Positions 34,740 to 47,641 of a stretch of DNA of 64,000 nucleotides are shown here, piece after piece; the first letter of the stretch is position 1; each line of letters opens with the position of its first letter. The position numbers and the translations under genes are program-made. The DNA is from FEN-1219 sp964503125. GTDB lineage: Bacteria > Pseudomonadota > Gammaproteobacteria > Steroidobacterales > Rariloculaceae. The stretch covers positions 111,104 through 175,103 of the forward strand of contig CAZCZE010000026.1 in the NCBI GenBank assembly GCA_964503125.1, written 5' to 3'. Under the pieces are notes generated by a model. The model made no database searches, was not told the DNA's origin, and saw nothing but the letters and a program-made list of their open reading frames with translations.

Positions 34740-35396
34740 TCAGGTCGCGAGAGCGAGCACCTCCGACAGCGCGTGGATCTTGGGCACGTTCGCGACGACC
34801 GGCGGCCAGTACGGCACGAACTTCCAGACCGCGCGCAGCCCGGCGCGGTGCGCGCCCTCGATGTCGGCGACGGGGTGGTCGCCGACGAACAACGCTTCGT
34901 ACGCCGCGACGCCTAAGCGCGCGAGCGCGCGGCGAAAGATCTCCCCGTCCGGCTTGCGCACGCCCTCTTCGCCCGAGACCACGACCGCGTCGAACGCGTG
35001 CTCGAGGCCGAGCACAGCCAGCTTGTGCCGCTGCATCGCGCTCGGCCCGTTCGTGACGACGCCGAGCTTCAGGCCGCGGCGCCGCAGCTCCTCGAGCGTG
35101 TCACGCGTCGCGGCGTCGAGCCGGCAGTGGCGATCGAAATTCGCCCAGAAGTGCGTCAACAGACGCTCGGCGAGCGCGGCCTCGAGCCCCCACGTCTGAA
35201 CGAGCGCCGGATAGCCGGTTTCCTTGAGGGCATGGCCATGGTCGTCCATCGCGTGGACGTCCCGCAAAAACCGCTCGCGCGAGATGCCGCGCAGCTCGCC
35301 CGCGAACGCGGCGGACTGTTCGTCGAACAGCGCCACGGCCAGCGAATCGCGGTCGTAGAGCGTTCCGTCGAGATCGAAGAGAACGGCTTTGATCAC
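34740..35396 (-). CDS. HAD-superfamily phosphatase (YjjG/GPH-like)
   Basis: 218 residues from GTG 35396, which overlaps the mazG stop (GTGA). HAD motifs: I in VLFDLDGTLYDRD, II in GVVTNGPS, III with lysine in GEEGVRKPDGEIF, and IV in ALFVGDHPVADIEGAHRAG. A C1 helical cap sits between motifs I and II. This is the layout of phosphoglycolate or nucleotide 5'-phosphatases. Coupling to mazG suggests removal of unwanted nucleotide or metabolite phosphates, but the substrate is not predictable. Confidence 0.88.
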   Translation of the reverse strand: MIKAVLFDLDGTLYDRDSLAVALFDEQSAAFAGELRGISRERFLRDVHAMDDHGHALKETGYPALVQTWGLEAALAERLLTHFWANFDRHCRLDAATRDTLEELRRRGLKLGVVTNGPSAMQRHKLAVLGLEHAFDAVVVSGEEGVRKPDGEIFRRALARLGVAAYEALFVGDHPVADIEGAHRAGLRAVWKFVPYWPPVVANVPKIHALSEVLALAT

Positions 35397-36190
35397 CGTT
35401 TCGCCTTGACCCACAGCGCGTCAAGCTCGGCCGCGCCGTAGCTCTGCCACTCACGACCGTCGCGCTCGACACTGCGCTCGACGGCGCGGAACCGCGCCGT
35501 GAACTTCTGGTTCGCGCCACGCAGGCAGGTTTCGGGATCGAGGTTGAGATGCCGGCACCAGTTCGCCAGCGAGAACAAGACGTCGCCCATCTCGGCCGCA
35601 ACGCCCGGCGCGTCGCCCGCGGCGATCGCGGCGTCGAGCTCGGCGAGCTCCTCGCCGACCTTGGCACGCACGCCGGCCGTGTCGGGCCAATCGAAGCCGA
35701 CGGTCGCCGCGCGCTTGCCGAGCTTCGTCGCACGCGTCAGCGCCGGCAGCCCGACGGGCACGTCGTCGAGCACGCCGCCGGCCGGCGCGGCCGCGCTCGC
35801 AGCGCGCTCCTCGCGCTTGATCTCTTCCCAGCGCTTCGTCTGCGCGGCGCTGTCGGCGACCTGTTGGTCGCCGAACACGTGCGGATGCCGCCGCAGCATC
35901 TTGGCGCAGATCGCGCGCGCTACGGCGGCGAAGTCGAACGCGCCGGCCTCCTCGGCCATGCGCGCGTGGAACACGACTTGGAACAACAAGTCGCCGAGCT
36001 CGTCCTCGAGATCCGCGAGGTCGTTGCGTTCGATCGCGTCGGCGACCTCGTAGGCCTCCTCGATCGTGTACGGCGCGATCGTCGCGAACGTCTGCTCGAG
36101 GTCCCACGGGCAACCGCGCTCGCGATCGCGGAGCCTCGCCATGATCGCAACCAGCTCGGCGAGCGACGTCGTGTCAGGGTGTGCGTTCAT
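35393..36190 (-). CDS. mazG: Nucleoside triphosphate pyrophosphohydrolase
   Basis: A 265-residue two-domain MazG that hydrolyses NTPs and dNTPs to the monophosphate and pyrophosphate. Both MazG units are visible: CPWDLEQTFATIAPYTIEEA with EDELGDLLFQVVFHA in the first, and VGEELAELDAAIAAGD with EMGDVLFSLANWCRHL in the second. The E-x-x-E...E-x-x-D metal ligands are intact. Its start overlaps the stop of the upstream NUDIX gene by 17 nt, and its stop overlaps the next gene's start, so three phosphohydrolases are translationally coupled. Confidence 0.95.
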   Translation of the reverse strand: MNAHPDTTSLAELVAIMARLRDRERGCPWDLEQTFATIAPYTIEEAYEVADAIERNDLADLEDELGDLLFQVVFHARMAEEAGAFDFAAVARAICAKMLRRHPHVFGDQQVADSAAQTKRWEEIKREERAASAAAPAGGVLDDVPVGLPALTRATKLGKRAATVGFDWPDTAGVRAKVGEELAELDAAIAAGDAPGVAAEMGDVLFSLANWCRHLNLDPETCLRGANQKFTARFRAVERSVERDGREWQSYGAAELDALWVKAKR

Positions 36191-36827
36191 CGAGTATCAC
36201 TTCCCGAAAGTCGTGGAGGATGGCCGCCGTGGCGCCCCAGATACGAAACCGCTCGTGGCGCAGCTCGTAGGTGCGGAGCCGCGCGCCGTGCCGCTCGAAA
36301 TAGTCGACCGTGATGCTGTCGGGCTGCAACACGCGCGCGAGCGGCACCTCGAACACGTGGGCCACCTCGCGCGGGTCGGGCATCGGGACGAACCGCGCGT
36401 CGGTGATGAGGGCCACGACGGGCGTCACGGCGAAGCCCGTGCCCGTGAGCAGCGCGTCGAGCGAGCCGAGCACGTCGACGGCCGCCGGCACGAGCCCGAC
36501 TTCCTCGTAGGCCTCGCGCAGCGCCGCGGCCGCGGGCGTCTCGCCCTTCGCGAGGCGGCCGCCCGGCAGGCTGACCTGCCCCGCATGGTCCTTGAGGTGA
36601 GCGGCGCGCTCGGTCAGCAGCAGGGAGAGACCGGCCGGCCGCGCGAGCAACGCGAGCAGCACGGACGCGGGGCGCCCCGGCCGCTCGAGCACGGCCTCGA
36701 GCGTCGCCGGCACCGGACCGGAGACGTTCGCGCGCAGCCGTTCGCGCGGATCCCGCACGGGCCGCTCGGCCGCGAGCCGAGCGCGGATCTGCTCGATTGT
36801 CGGCGCCGCTTTAACCTTTGATCCCAC
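36174..36827 (-). CDS. NUDIX hydrolase, CoA pyrophosphatase type
   Basis: 217 residues. The best start is GTG 36827, overlapping the end of fumC by 17 nt; no downstream ATG precedes the conserved region. The CoA-specific UPF0035-type motif LLLTERAAHLKDHAGQVSLP (with H-A-G-Q-V-S-L-P-G-G) precedes the Nudix box with LREAYEEVGL. This is the pattern of E. coli NudL and eukaryotic NUDT7/8, which split CoA into phosphopantetheine and 3',5'-ADP. The start codon remains uncertain. Confidence 0.86.
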   Translation of the reverse strand: MGSKVKAAPTIEQIRARLAAERPVRDPRERLRANVSGPVPATLEAVLERPGRPASVLLALLARPAGLSLLLTERAAHLKDHAGQVSLPGGRLAKGETPAAAALREAYEEVGLVPAAVDVLGSLDALLTGTGFAVTPVVALITDARFVPMPDPREVAHVFEVPLARVLQPDSITVDYFERHGARLRTYELRHERFRIWGATAAILHDFREVILDERTP

Positions 36828-38196
36828 CCTTCGTGAGCTCGAGCGGATCGAGGAGCTCGCGCAACTGCTCGGGTGAGAGCTGCGTCTCTCCGGCCGCCAC
36901 GTCGCGAATCGCGCGGCCTTCCTTGTACGCCTGCTTCGCGATAGCCGCGCCCTTCTCGTAACCGATGACGGGATTGAGCGCCGTGACGAGGATGGGGTTG
37001 CGCTCGAGCGCCTCGGCGAGCCGCTCCTTGTTGACCTTGAAACCCTTGATCGCGGAGTCGGCGAGCGCATGCGACACGGTCGCGAGCAGCTCGATGCTCT
37101 GCAAGAGATTGAGCGCGATCACGGGCAGCATGACGTTGAGCTGGAAGTTGCCCGACTGCCCCGCGATCGTGATCGTCGCGTCGTTGCCGATGACCTGCGC
37201 CGCGACCATCGCGACGGCCTCGGGGATCACGGGATTGACCTTGCCCGGCATGATGCTGCTGCCCGGTTGCAGGCCCGGCAGCGCGATCTCGGCAAGCCCC
37301 GCGAGCGGACCGCTGTTCATCCAGCGCAAATCGTTCGCGATTTTCATGAGGCTCACGGCCGTCGTCTTGAGCTGCCCCGAAAGCTCGACGGCCGTGTCCT
37401 GGCTGCTCAGCGCCTCGAAGAAGTCCTCGGCCGGGTGGAAGTCGATGCCCGTCTGTTGCGCGAGCGCCGTCGCGAACTCGGCGCCGAACTTGGGATGCGC
37501 GTTGATGCCCGTGCCGACGGCCGTGCCGCCCTGCGCCAAACCCGTGAGGCGCGGCATAGCACCCTGCACGCGCCGCGTGTCCGCGCGCAGCTGCGCGGCC
37601 CAGCCGCCGAGCTCCTGGTCGAGCCGCACCGGCATCGCGTCCATGAGGTGCGTGCGTCCCGTCTTGACGATGCCCGCGACCTCGCGCGCCTTCGTATCGA
37701 TCGTCGCGATCAAGTGCTCGAGCGCCGGCAAGAGCTTGCTCTTGAGCTCGAGCGCGGCCGCGATGTGAATCGCCGACGGGATCGAGTCGTTGCTGCTCTG
37801 GCTCATATTGACGTGATCGTTGGGGTGCACGGGCGAGCCGAGCCCCTGCGTCGCGAGCCGCGCGATGACCTCGTTCAAGTTCATGTTCGAGCTCGTGCCC
37901 GAGCCCGTCTGAAAGACGTCGATGGGGAACTGGTCCTCGTGCATGCCGTTCGCGATTTTCAGCGCGCTCGATTCGATGGCCGCCGCGATGCCTTCGGGCA
38001 GCAGCCCGAGGCCGCGATTGGTGCGCGCCGCAGCCCACTTGACGAGCGCGAGCGCGCGGATGAACGCCGGCGGCATCCTGAGGCCGCTGATCGGAAAGTT
38101 GTTGACCGCGCGTTGCGTCTGCGCCCCCCACAGCGCCGACGCGGGCACCTGCAACTCGCCCATGCTGTCGCGTTCGACACGAGAATCGGCCGCCAT
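36811..38196 (-). CDS. fumC: Fumarate hydratase, class II
   Basis: 461 residues from ATG 38196 with a GAGGAG site; an upstream in-frame start is less likely. Hydrates fumarate to malate in the TCA cycle without an iron-sulfur cluster. Signatures: QTGSGTSSNMNLNEVIA, MSQSSNDSIPSA, KTGRTHLMDAMPV with the catalytic histidine, and the flexible loop GSSIMPGKVNPVIPEA. It is divergent from purB across a 91-nt region. The oxygen-stable class II form contrasts with the [4Fe-4S] aconitase encoded at 41989. Confidence 0.97.
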   Translation of the reverse strand: MAADSRVERDSMGELQVPASALWGAQTQRAVNNFPISGLRMPPAFIRALALVKWAAARTNRGLGLLPEGIAAAIESSALKIANGMHEDQFPIDVFQTGSGTSSNMNLNEVIARLATQGLGSPVHPNDHVNMSQSSNDSIPSAIHIAAALELKSKLLPALEHLIATIDTKAREVAGIVKTGRTHLMDAMPVRLDQELGGWAAQLRADTRRVQGAMPRLTGLAQGGTAVGTGINAHPKFGAEFATALAQQTGIDFHPAEDFFEALSSQDTAVELSGQLKTTAVSLMKIANDLRWMNSGPLAGLAEIALPGLQPGSSIMPGKVNPVIPEAVAMVAAQVIGNDATITIAGQSGNFQLNVMLPVIALNLLQSIELLATVSHALADSAIKGFKVNKERLAEALERNPILVTALNPVIGYEKGAAIAKQAYKEGRAIRDVAAGETQLSPEQLRELLDPLELTKGGIKG

Positions 38197-38224
38197 GCGC
38201 ACTCCTCGGATTGAGCGAGCCCGC

Positions 38225-38244
38225 ACACCGCGGACTCGCGGTGT
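38225..38244. promoter_or_regulatory. Inverted repeat in the fumC-purB divergent promoter region
   Basis: A perfect 8-bp inverted repeat acaccgcg/cgcggtgt with a 4-nt spacer. Its last base is the first base of a TATGAT -10 box (38244-38249) reading toward purB. It could be an operator for either gene. Confidence 0.4.
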
Positions 38245-38287
38245 ATGATGCGCACTCCGAAATCGCTTGTATAGGCTCCGGCGGCCG

Positions 38288-39658
38288 TTGGACTCCTCTA
38301 CGCTCCTGGCTCTTTCGCCGCTCGACGGGCGCTATGCGCGCAAGGCCGCGCCGCTGCGCGACTACCTCTCCGAATACGCGCTCATTCGCTACCGCACGCT
38401 CATCGAGGTGCGCTGGCTCCAGCACCTCGCCGACGAGCCCACAATCGCCGAGCTACGCCCGCTCGAGCCGCCGCTCAAGGACTTCCTGAATGCGATCGTC
38501 GACGAGTTCAGCGTCGACGACGCGACGCGCGTCAAGGCACTCGAGGCCAAGACCAATCACGACGTCAAAGCCGTCGAGTACTTCCTCAGGCAGAAGCTCG
38601 AGGGCGTGGCCAACGGTTCCGCCAACCTCGCTTCGTTCATTCACTTTGCTTGCACATCCGAGGACATCAACAACGTCTCGTACGCGCTCATGCTGCGCGA
38701 CGCACGCCAACGCGTGTTGTTGCCGTCCTTACGCGAGCTTTGCGTCGAGCTGCGCGCGCTCGCGCACCGTCACGCCGGCGTGCCGATGCTCGCGCGCACG
38801 CACGGCCAACCCGCAACGCCGACGACACTCGGAAAAGAGGTCGCGAACTTCGTCTACCGGCTCGAGCGGCAGGGCGAGCTGTTCGGCGCCGTGCGCATCG
38901 ACGGCAAGTTCAACGGCGCCGTCGGCAACCACAACGCCCATCTCGCGGCCTACCCCGCTGCCGACTGGCTCGCGATCACGAGCCGCTTCCTCGCCTCGCT
39001 CGGCGTGCACGCAACGCCCTACACGACGCAGATCGAGCCCCACGACTGGATCGCCGAGTACTGCCAGGCGCTCATGCGCTGCAACACCGTGCTCGTCGAT
39101 CTCACGCGCGACTTCTGGAGCTACATCAGCTTGGGCTACTTCCGCTCGCGCCCCGTGGCCGGCGAAGTCGGCTCCTCGACGATGCCGCACAAGGTGAACC
39201 CCATCGATTTCGAGAACGCCGAGGGCAATCTCGGCGTCGCCAACGAGCTACTCGGCTTCTTCGCAGCCAAGCTGCCCGTCTCACGCTGGCAGCGCGACCT
39301 CACCGACTCGACGGTGCTGCGTAACGTCGGCGTGGCGTTGGGCCACACGCTGGTCGCGCTCGATGCCGTCGAAAAGGGCTTAGGCAAGCTCGACGCCGAC
39401 GTCGCGGCCATCGGCGCGGATCTCGCGGGCCGCTGGGAGGTGCTCGCCGAGGCCGTGCAAACGGTCATGCGCCGCCATGGCCTGCCCGACGCCTACGAGC
39501 AGCTCAAGGAGCTCACCCGGGGGCGCCCCATCGACGCCAACACGCTGCGCGCCTTCATCGACGGGCTCGACCTCCCGGCCGCGGAACGCACGCGCCTGCT
39601 CGCCTTCGACCCCTCCTCTTATACCGGCCTCGCCGCGGAGCTCGCCCGGCGCATCTGA
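38288..39658 (+). CDS. purB: Adenylosuccinate lyase
   Basis: 456 residues from TTG 38288, exactly the length of E. coli PurB, with the N-terminus LALSPLDGRYARKAAPLRD aligning to its SPVDGRY start; TTG 38267 is an in-frame alternative. It cleaves SAICAR and adenylosuccinate in purine synthesis. Signature loop GSSTMPHKVNPIDFENAEG, catalytic histidine region ARTHGQPATPTTLGKE, and TSEDINNVSYALM. The neighbouring DUF7931-like, nudJ-like and mnmA genes resemble the purB-hflD-mnmA-nudJ neighbourhood of enterics, without hflD. Confidence 0.96.
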   Translation: MDSSTLLALSPLDGRYARKAAPLRDYLSEYALIRYRTLIEVRWLQHLADEPTIAELRPLEPPLKDFLNAIVDEFSVDDATRVKALEAKTNHDVKAVEYFLRQKLEGVANGSANLASFIHFACTSEDINNVSYALMLRDARQRVLLPSLRELCVELRALAHRHAGVPMLARTHGQPATPTTLGKEVANFVYRLERQGELFGAVRIDGKFNGAVGNHNAHLAAYPAADWLAITSRFLASLGVHATPYTTQIEPHDWIAEYCQALMRCNTVLVDLTRDFWSYISLGYFRSRPVAGEVGSSTMPHKVNPIDFENAEGNLGVANELLGFFAAKLPVSRWQRDLTDSTVLRNVGVALGHTLVALDAVEKGLGKLDADVAAIGADLAGRWEVLAEAVQTVMRRHGLPDAYEQLKELTRGRPIDANTLRAFIDGLDLPAAERTRLLAFDPSSYTGLAAELARRI

Positions 39659-39759
39659 CCGCCGCAACGAAGCTGCGACGCGGCGCACAAAACCGTGACC
39701 GATGGCACAGCCTGGGCGCGCGGGTTAAGTAAACTCGTCCGCAAACCGATACATCGCCC

Positions 39760-40269
39760 ATGCCACAGGTCCAGGAGCAAGACAAAACGCGCGGCATCCG
39801 TCAGGTGCTGACGGGTGTAGCCGAGGTGCGGGCGGCCGTGAACCAGGTCTTGGGCGTCGCGACTCGAACCGTGTCGATCCTCACCCACGACCTCGAGCCC
39901 GAGATCTACGACCACGACGATTTCCTCGAGACGCTGAAGCGCTTCATCCTCGCGCGCACCTTCGCGCGCGTGCGCGTGCTCATCCTCGAGCCCGAACGCA
40001 CCGTGCTCTCCGCCAGCCGTTTCGTGGCCATGGGCCGGCGGCTCAACAGCTATATCGAGTTCCGGCGCCTTAGACCTGAGCTCGGGATGCATCCCGAAGC
40101 ATTTTTCATCGCAGACGAGCAGGCACTCGTGTATCGTGCGCGCGCCGAAAACTGGGAAGGGATGTCCGACACCCACGAGCCCGCCGTGGCGCGCCTGTAT
40201 CTCAGCAAGTTCGAGTCGCTCTGGAACGCCTGTGAAATCGAACCCGAAATCCGACAGTTTCAAGTATAG
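39760..40269 (+). CDS. Conserved hypothetical protein (DUF7931-like)
   Basis: A 169-residue soluble protein of mixed alpha/beta pattern. The middle part (VSILTHDLEPEIYDHDDFLE and RVRVLILEPERTVLSASRFV) resembles one half of a phospholipase-D-like or DUF7931 domain but lacks an H-x-K motif. C-terminal AFFIADEQALVYRARAENWE and SKFESLWNACEIEPEIRQF also fit. No function is known to me. Gene order purB - this gene - nudJ-like - mnmA suggests a housekeeping role. Confidence 0.65.
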   Translation: MPQVQEQDKTRGIRQVLTGVAEVRAAVNQVLGVATRTVSILTHDLEPEIYDHDDFLETLKRFILARTFARVRVLILEPERTVLSASRFVAMGRRLNSYIEFRRLRPELGMHPEAFFIADEQALVYRARAENWEGMSDTHEPAVARLYLSKFESLWNACEIEPEIRQFQV

Positions 40270-40294
40270 TCGCCCGCCCACGCGGGCCATCGAC

Positions 40295-40762
40295 GTGACC
40301 GTGGCGGCGATCATCGAGCAGGACGGCCGGTTCCTCATGGTCGAGGAGCGATCCGGCAGTAGCCTCGTGCTCAACCAGCCCGCGGGCCATCTCGAGCACG
40401 GCGAGTCCTTGCTCGCGGCCGTGGCGCGCGAGACGCTCGAGGAGACTGCTCATCATTTCGAGCCCACCCACGTGGTGGGCTTCTACTTGTGGCGCAGCGA
40501 CGAGTCCGGCGTCACCTACCTGCGCGTGGCGATCTGCGGCGAGGCCGGGCCGATGGCCGACGTCGAGACGCTCGACGAAGGCATCGTGGGCATTCATTGG
40601 CTCACGCGCGCCCAGATCTTGAGCCGGCAGCGGCAGTTGCGCAGCCCGATGGTGCTGCGCTGCATCGACGACTATCTGCGCGGGCATCGCCATTCTCTCG
40701 ACTGCCTGCACTACCTCGATCCGCGGGCGCTGCTGCTCGGCCAAGCCCAAGCCCACGCCTGA
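40295..40762 (+). CDS. NUDIX hydrolase, NudJ-like
   Basis: 155 residues from GTG 40295 (E. coli NudJ has 153); GTG 40232, inside the preceding gene, would give 176. Starts with TVAAIIEQDGRFLMVEE and continues with LNQPAGHLEHGE and the Nudix box ARETLEETAHHFEPTHVVG. NudJ relatives hydrolyse thiamine pyrophosphate precursors and NTPs. It lies 34 nt before mnmA, the same neighbour as in enterics. Confidence 0.88.
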   Translation: MTVAAIIEQDGRFLMVEERSGSSLVLNQPAGHLEHGESLLAAVARETLEETAHHFEPTHVVGFYLWRSDESGVTYLRVAICGEAGPMADVETLDEGIVGIHWLTRAQILSRQRQLRSPMVLRCIDDYLRGHRHSLDCLHYLDPRALLLGQAQAHA

Positions 40763-40784
40763 CGGGCCTTCGCGCCCGGGCTGC

Positions 40785-40790
40785 TAGAAT
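40785..40790 (+). promoter_or_regulatory. Extended -10 box immediately before mnmA
   Basis: TGC-TAGAAT (40782-40790) lies 6 nt before the mnmA ATG at 40797. A transcript from it would start at or very near the ATG and so lack a leader. No ribosome site is visible before the ATG, in agreement. Confidence 0.5.
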
Positions 40791-40796
40791 TTCGGC

Positions 40797-41921
40797 ATGA
40801 CTGCCGAGCCCCTCACGATCGTCGCTCTCTCGGGCGGCGTGGATTCCGCCGTCGTCGCCTTGCTGCTGCGCGACGCGGGCCACCGCGTGCAGTGCCTGCA
40901 CATGACGAACTGGGAAGACGACGGCTACTGCGACAATGCGCGCGAGCTCCAAGACGCGCGCCGCGTCTGCCTCGAGCTTAGGGTGCCGCTCCACCGCGTG
41001 AACTTCGCGCGCGAGTACCGCGAGCAGGTGTTCGCGGACTTCCTCGCCGAGCACCGCCGCGGGCGCACGCCCAACCCCGACGTGCTCTGCAACCGGCAGA
41101 TCAAGTTCGGTCTCATGCGCCGGTACGCCCGGCGTCTCGGCGCGACGACGATCGCCACGGGTCACTACGCGCGCGTCGTGACGGTCGGCGGCGAGCCGCA
41201 GCTCAAGAAGGGCGTCGACGCCGGCAAGGACCAGAGCTACTTCCTGCACGCCGTCGCGGCCGAAGATCTCGTCGACGTGCTCATGCCGCTCGGCGAGCTC
41301 TTGAAAAGCGACGTGCGCGAGATCGCGCGGCGCGCCGGGCTTGCCGTCGCCGAAAAGAAGGACAGCACGGGCATCTGCTTCATCGGCGAGCGGCCCTTCG
41401 CCGAGTTCCTCCACCAGTATCTGCCCGACCACTTGGGGCCGATCCGCGACGACCTAGGTGTGGAGCGCGGCCGTCATCGCGGCCTGGCGTACTACACGCT
41501 CGGCCAGCGCCATGGGCTCAACATCGGCGGCGCCGCCGACCGGCCCGAGAACGCCTGGTACGTGGCCGACAAGGACGTCGCGCGCAACGAGCTCCTCGTC
41601 GTGCAAGGGCACGATCATCCGCTGCTGAAACGCACGGGGCTCGCAGCCGGCGACGCGCACTGGATCGGCGCTCCGCCCACGGCTTGGGCTGGCGGCGAGC
41701 CGCTGCGCTGCACCGCGAAGATCCGCTATCGTCAGGCCGATCAGGCCTGCACCGTGGTGCGCACGGGGGATGCCATGCTCGAGGCGCACTTCGACGTGCC
41801 GCAGCGCACGCCGACCCCGGGGCAGTTCATCGTGCTCTACGACGGCGACCGCTGCTTGGGCGGCGCGACGATCGAGCGCGGCCTCGCGGCCCGCGCGAGC
41901 GAGCTGCGCGCAGCGGTCTAG
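40797..41921 (+). CDS. mnmA: tRNA-specific 2-thiouridylase
   Basis: A 374-residue enzyme that thiolates U34 of tRNA-Lys, -Glu and -Gln. The ATP-binding PP-loop SGGVDS is at 12-17, the first catalytic cysteine C98 in NPDVLCNRQIKF, and the second C194 in DSTGICFIGERPF, with GHYARV and the C-terminal barrel (RYRQ, DGDRCLGGATI). All key residues are intact. The ATG has no Shine-Dalgarno sequence and is preceded by an extended -10 at 6 nt, so it may also be made from a leaderless transcript besides read-through from nudJ. Confidence 0.97.
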   Translation: MTAEPLTIVALSGGVDSAVVALLLRDAGHRVQCLHMTNWEDDGYCDNARELQDARRVCLELRVPLHRVNFAREYREQVFADFLAEHRRGRTPNPDVLCNRQIKFGLMRRYARRLGATTIATGHYARVVTVGGEPQLKKGVDAGKDQSYFLHAVAAEDLVDVLMPLGELLKSDVREIARRAGLAVAEKKDSTGICFIGERPFAEFLHQYLPDHLGPIRDDLGVERGRHRGLAYYTLGQRHGLNIGGAADRPENAWYVADKDVARNELLVVQGHDHPLLKRTGLAAGDAHWIGAPPTAWAGGEPLRCTAKIRYRQADQACTVVRTGDAMLEAHFDVPQRTPTPGQFIVLYDGDRCLGGATIERGLAARASELRAAV

Positions 41922-41947
41922 CTCGCCGCCCGGCGCGGTTTCCCGCA

Positions 41948-41953
41948 TATAAT
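41948..41953 (+). promoter_or_regulatory. -10 box of acnA
   Basis: A consensus TATAAT lies 35 nt upstream of the acnA ATG. No matching -35 element is visible at 17 nt. A GAGG ribosome site (41977-41980) precedes the ATG by 8 nt. Confidence 0.6.
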
Positions 41954-41988
41954 TCGCTCGTCCGCCAATCAGCCGTTCAGAGGTTCCA

Positions 41989-46197
<4,209 letters not shown>

Positions 46198-46206
46198 CGC
46201 ACGCCG

Positions 46207-47280
46207 ATGAAGCTGACGCTGCCCTCCTGGCTCCGCCGCGGCCCGCAGCTGCCGGCGGAGCCCGGCGTGGCGGCGCAGCCGTTTCCATCGCCCACCGAGA
46301 CGCCGCGGCCACGCCGCCGCCGCTGGCCGTGGCTCGCGGGCACAGTCGTCGTCGCCGCGCTCGCCTGGGGCGTGAGCTTCTACTGGTCGCGAGAGCCGGC
46401 CGTGCTCTGGGTCGTCGCCGAGACGCCGAGCGGCGAGCGCACCGTCGTCGGCTACTCGACGGTCCACACGCTCATCGACGTCATCGATTGGCTGCGCGAG
46501 AAACCCGGGGGTTATCTCAGCAACGACGTCCTGCCGCCCGGACTCTGGCTCGACAACATGCCGAGCTTCGAGTTCGGCGTGCTCGTGCAGGCGCGCGATC
46601 TCGCGCGCGCGCTGCGCAATAACTACAGTCGCTCCCAATCGCAATCCATCGAGGACGAGGACCTCGCGGCCGCCGAGCCCGCGCTCAACACCGATAACCT
46701 CTCGTGGCTGTTCCCGCCTGCCGAGACGCGCTACGCCGAAGCCGCCGACGCGTTGCGCAGCTTCGAAAGCCGCCTGACCGATACGGACCCCGCGGATGCG
46801 CAGTTCTTCGCGCGCGCCGACAACCTGCGCGTATGGCTCGAAGTCGTCGAGCTGCGCTTGGGGAGCTTGTCGCAACGACTGTCGGCGAGCGTCGGCCAAG
46901 TGCGTGTCAACACGGACTTGGGCGGCGCGCCGGCCGGCGAAGCCGCGCGAGAAGCGCCCGCCGACGTCATCGTCAAGACTCCGTGGCTTAAGATCGACGA
47001 CGTGTTCTACGAGGCGCGCGGCACGGCCTGGGCGCTGCTCTTGTTCCTGCGCGCCGCAGAGTTCGACTTCGGGCGAACGCTCGAGGACAAGAACGCCGTC
47101 GTGAGCTTGCGCCAGATCATCCGCGAGCTCGAGCAGGGCCTGGCGCCGATCGGGAGCCCGATTATCTTGAACGGCCAGGGCTTCGGCCTATTCCCGAACC
47201 ACTCGCTCGTGCTCGCGTCGTATTTGTCGCGCGCGCACTCGGCCGTGGCCGATTTGCGTTCGTTGCTGGAACAAGGGTAG
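46207..47280 (+). CDS. DUF2333 family membrane-anchored protein
   Basis: A 357-residue protein with an arginine/proline-rich cytoplasmic start (PRPRRRRWPW), one helix near residues 42-62, and a large periplasmic part. Family-typical stretches: TVHTLIDVIDWLREKPGGYL, NDVLPPGLWLDNMPSFEFG and DDVFYEARGTAWALLLFLRA. It is 9 nt after acnA. DUF2333 function is unknown; it is widespread in gammaproteobacteria and probably acts at the inner membrane. Confidence 0.85.
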   Translation: MKLTLPSWLRRGPQLPAEPGVAAQPFPSPTETPRPRRRRWPWLAGTVVVAALAWGVSFYWSREPAVLWVVAETPSGERTVVGYSTVHTLIDVIDWLREKPGGYLSNDVLPPGLWLDNMPSFEFGVLVQARDLARALRNNYSRSQSQSIEDEDLAAAEPALNTDNLSWLFPPAETRYAEAADALRSFESRLTDTDPADAQFFARADNLRVWLEVVELRLGSLSQRLSASVGQVRVNTDLGGAPAGEAAREAPADVIVKTPWLKIDDVFYEARGTAWALLLFLRAAEFDFGRTLEDKNAVVSLRQIIRELEQGLAPIGSPIILNGQGFGLFPNHSLVLASYLSRAHSAVADLRSLLEQG

Positions 47281-47284
47281 CGCC

Positions 47285-47560
47285 ATGGACTGGAAGATCT
47301 TCGCGACCGTGTTCGGGACCGTGTTTCTCGCCGAGCTCGGCGACAAGACGCAGCTCGCCACCGTGCTGTTCGCCTCGAAGGGCGTGGCGAGCCTGTGGAC
47401 CGTGTTCATCGCAGCGTCGGCCGCGCTCGTGGTGACGTCGGCGATCGGCGTGGCCGCCGGCGCCATCGTCACGCAGTTCGTGAACCCCAAGCACTTGTCC
47501 TACGCGGCCGGAGTCGGCTTCATCGCGATCGGCGCCTGGACGATCTATCAAACCCACTGA
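47285..47560 (+). CDS. Half-size GDT1/UPF0016 family cation transporter
   Basis: A 91-residue protein with three hydrophobic helices and a single copy of the family signature E-x-G-D-K-T (AELGDKTQLATVLFA). Full-length GDT1/TMEM165/MneA proteins carry two such repeats and export Mn2+ or Ca2+; bacteria also have single-repeat members that would have to dimerise. It follows DUF2333 by 4 nt. A cluster of hairpins follows the stop codon at once. Confidence 0.85.
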   Translation: MDWKIFATVFGTVFLAELGDKTQLATVLFASKGVASLWTVFIAASAALVVTSAIGVAAGAIVTQFVNPKHLSYAAGVGFIAIGAWTIYQTH

Positions 47561-47563
47561 AAC

Positions 47564-47619
47564 CCCTCCGCGGAGGGATTTTGCACCGCTATGGTGCAGA
47601 ATCCCTCACGTGAGGGATT
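47564..47619. repeat. Cluster of overlapping palindromes after the GDT1-like gene
   Basis: Three interlocking palindromes: ccctccgcggaggg (47564-47577, perfect), a 15-bp arm pair 47573-47587/47593-47607 with one mismatch and a 5-nt loop, and a perfect 20-bp palindrome aatccctcacgtgagggatt (47600-47619). The motif gagggatt recurs in both orientations, so alternative folds compete. It lies between two plus-strand genes and may be a terminator or a REP-like repeat. The 47642 gene's upstream alternative start falls inside it. Confidence 0.75.
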
Positions 47620-47641
47620 TGGCTGCCAACGCTCCCCCGGC

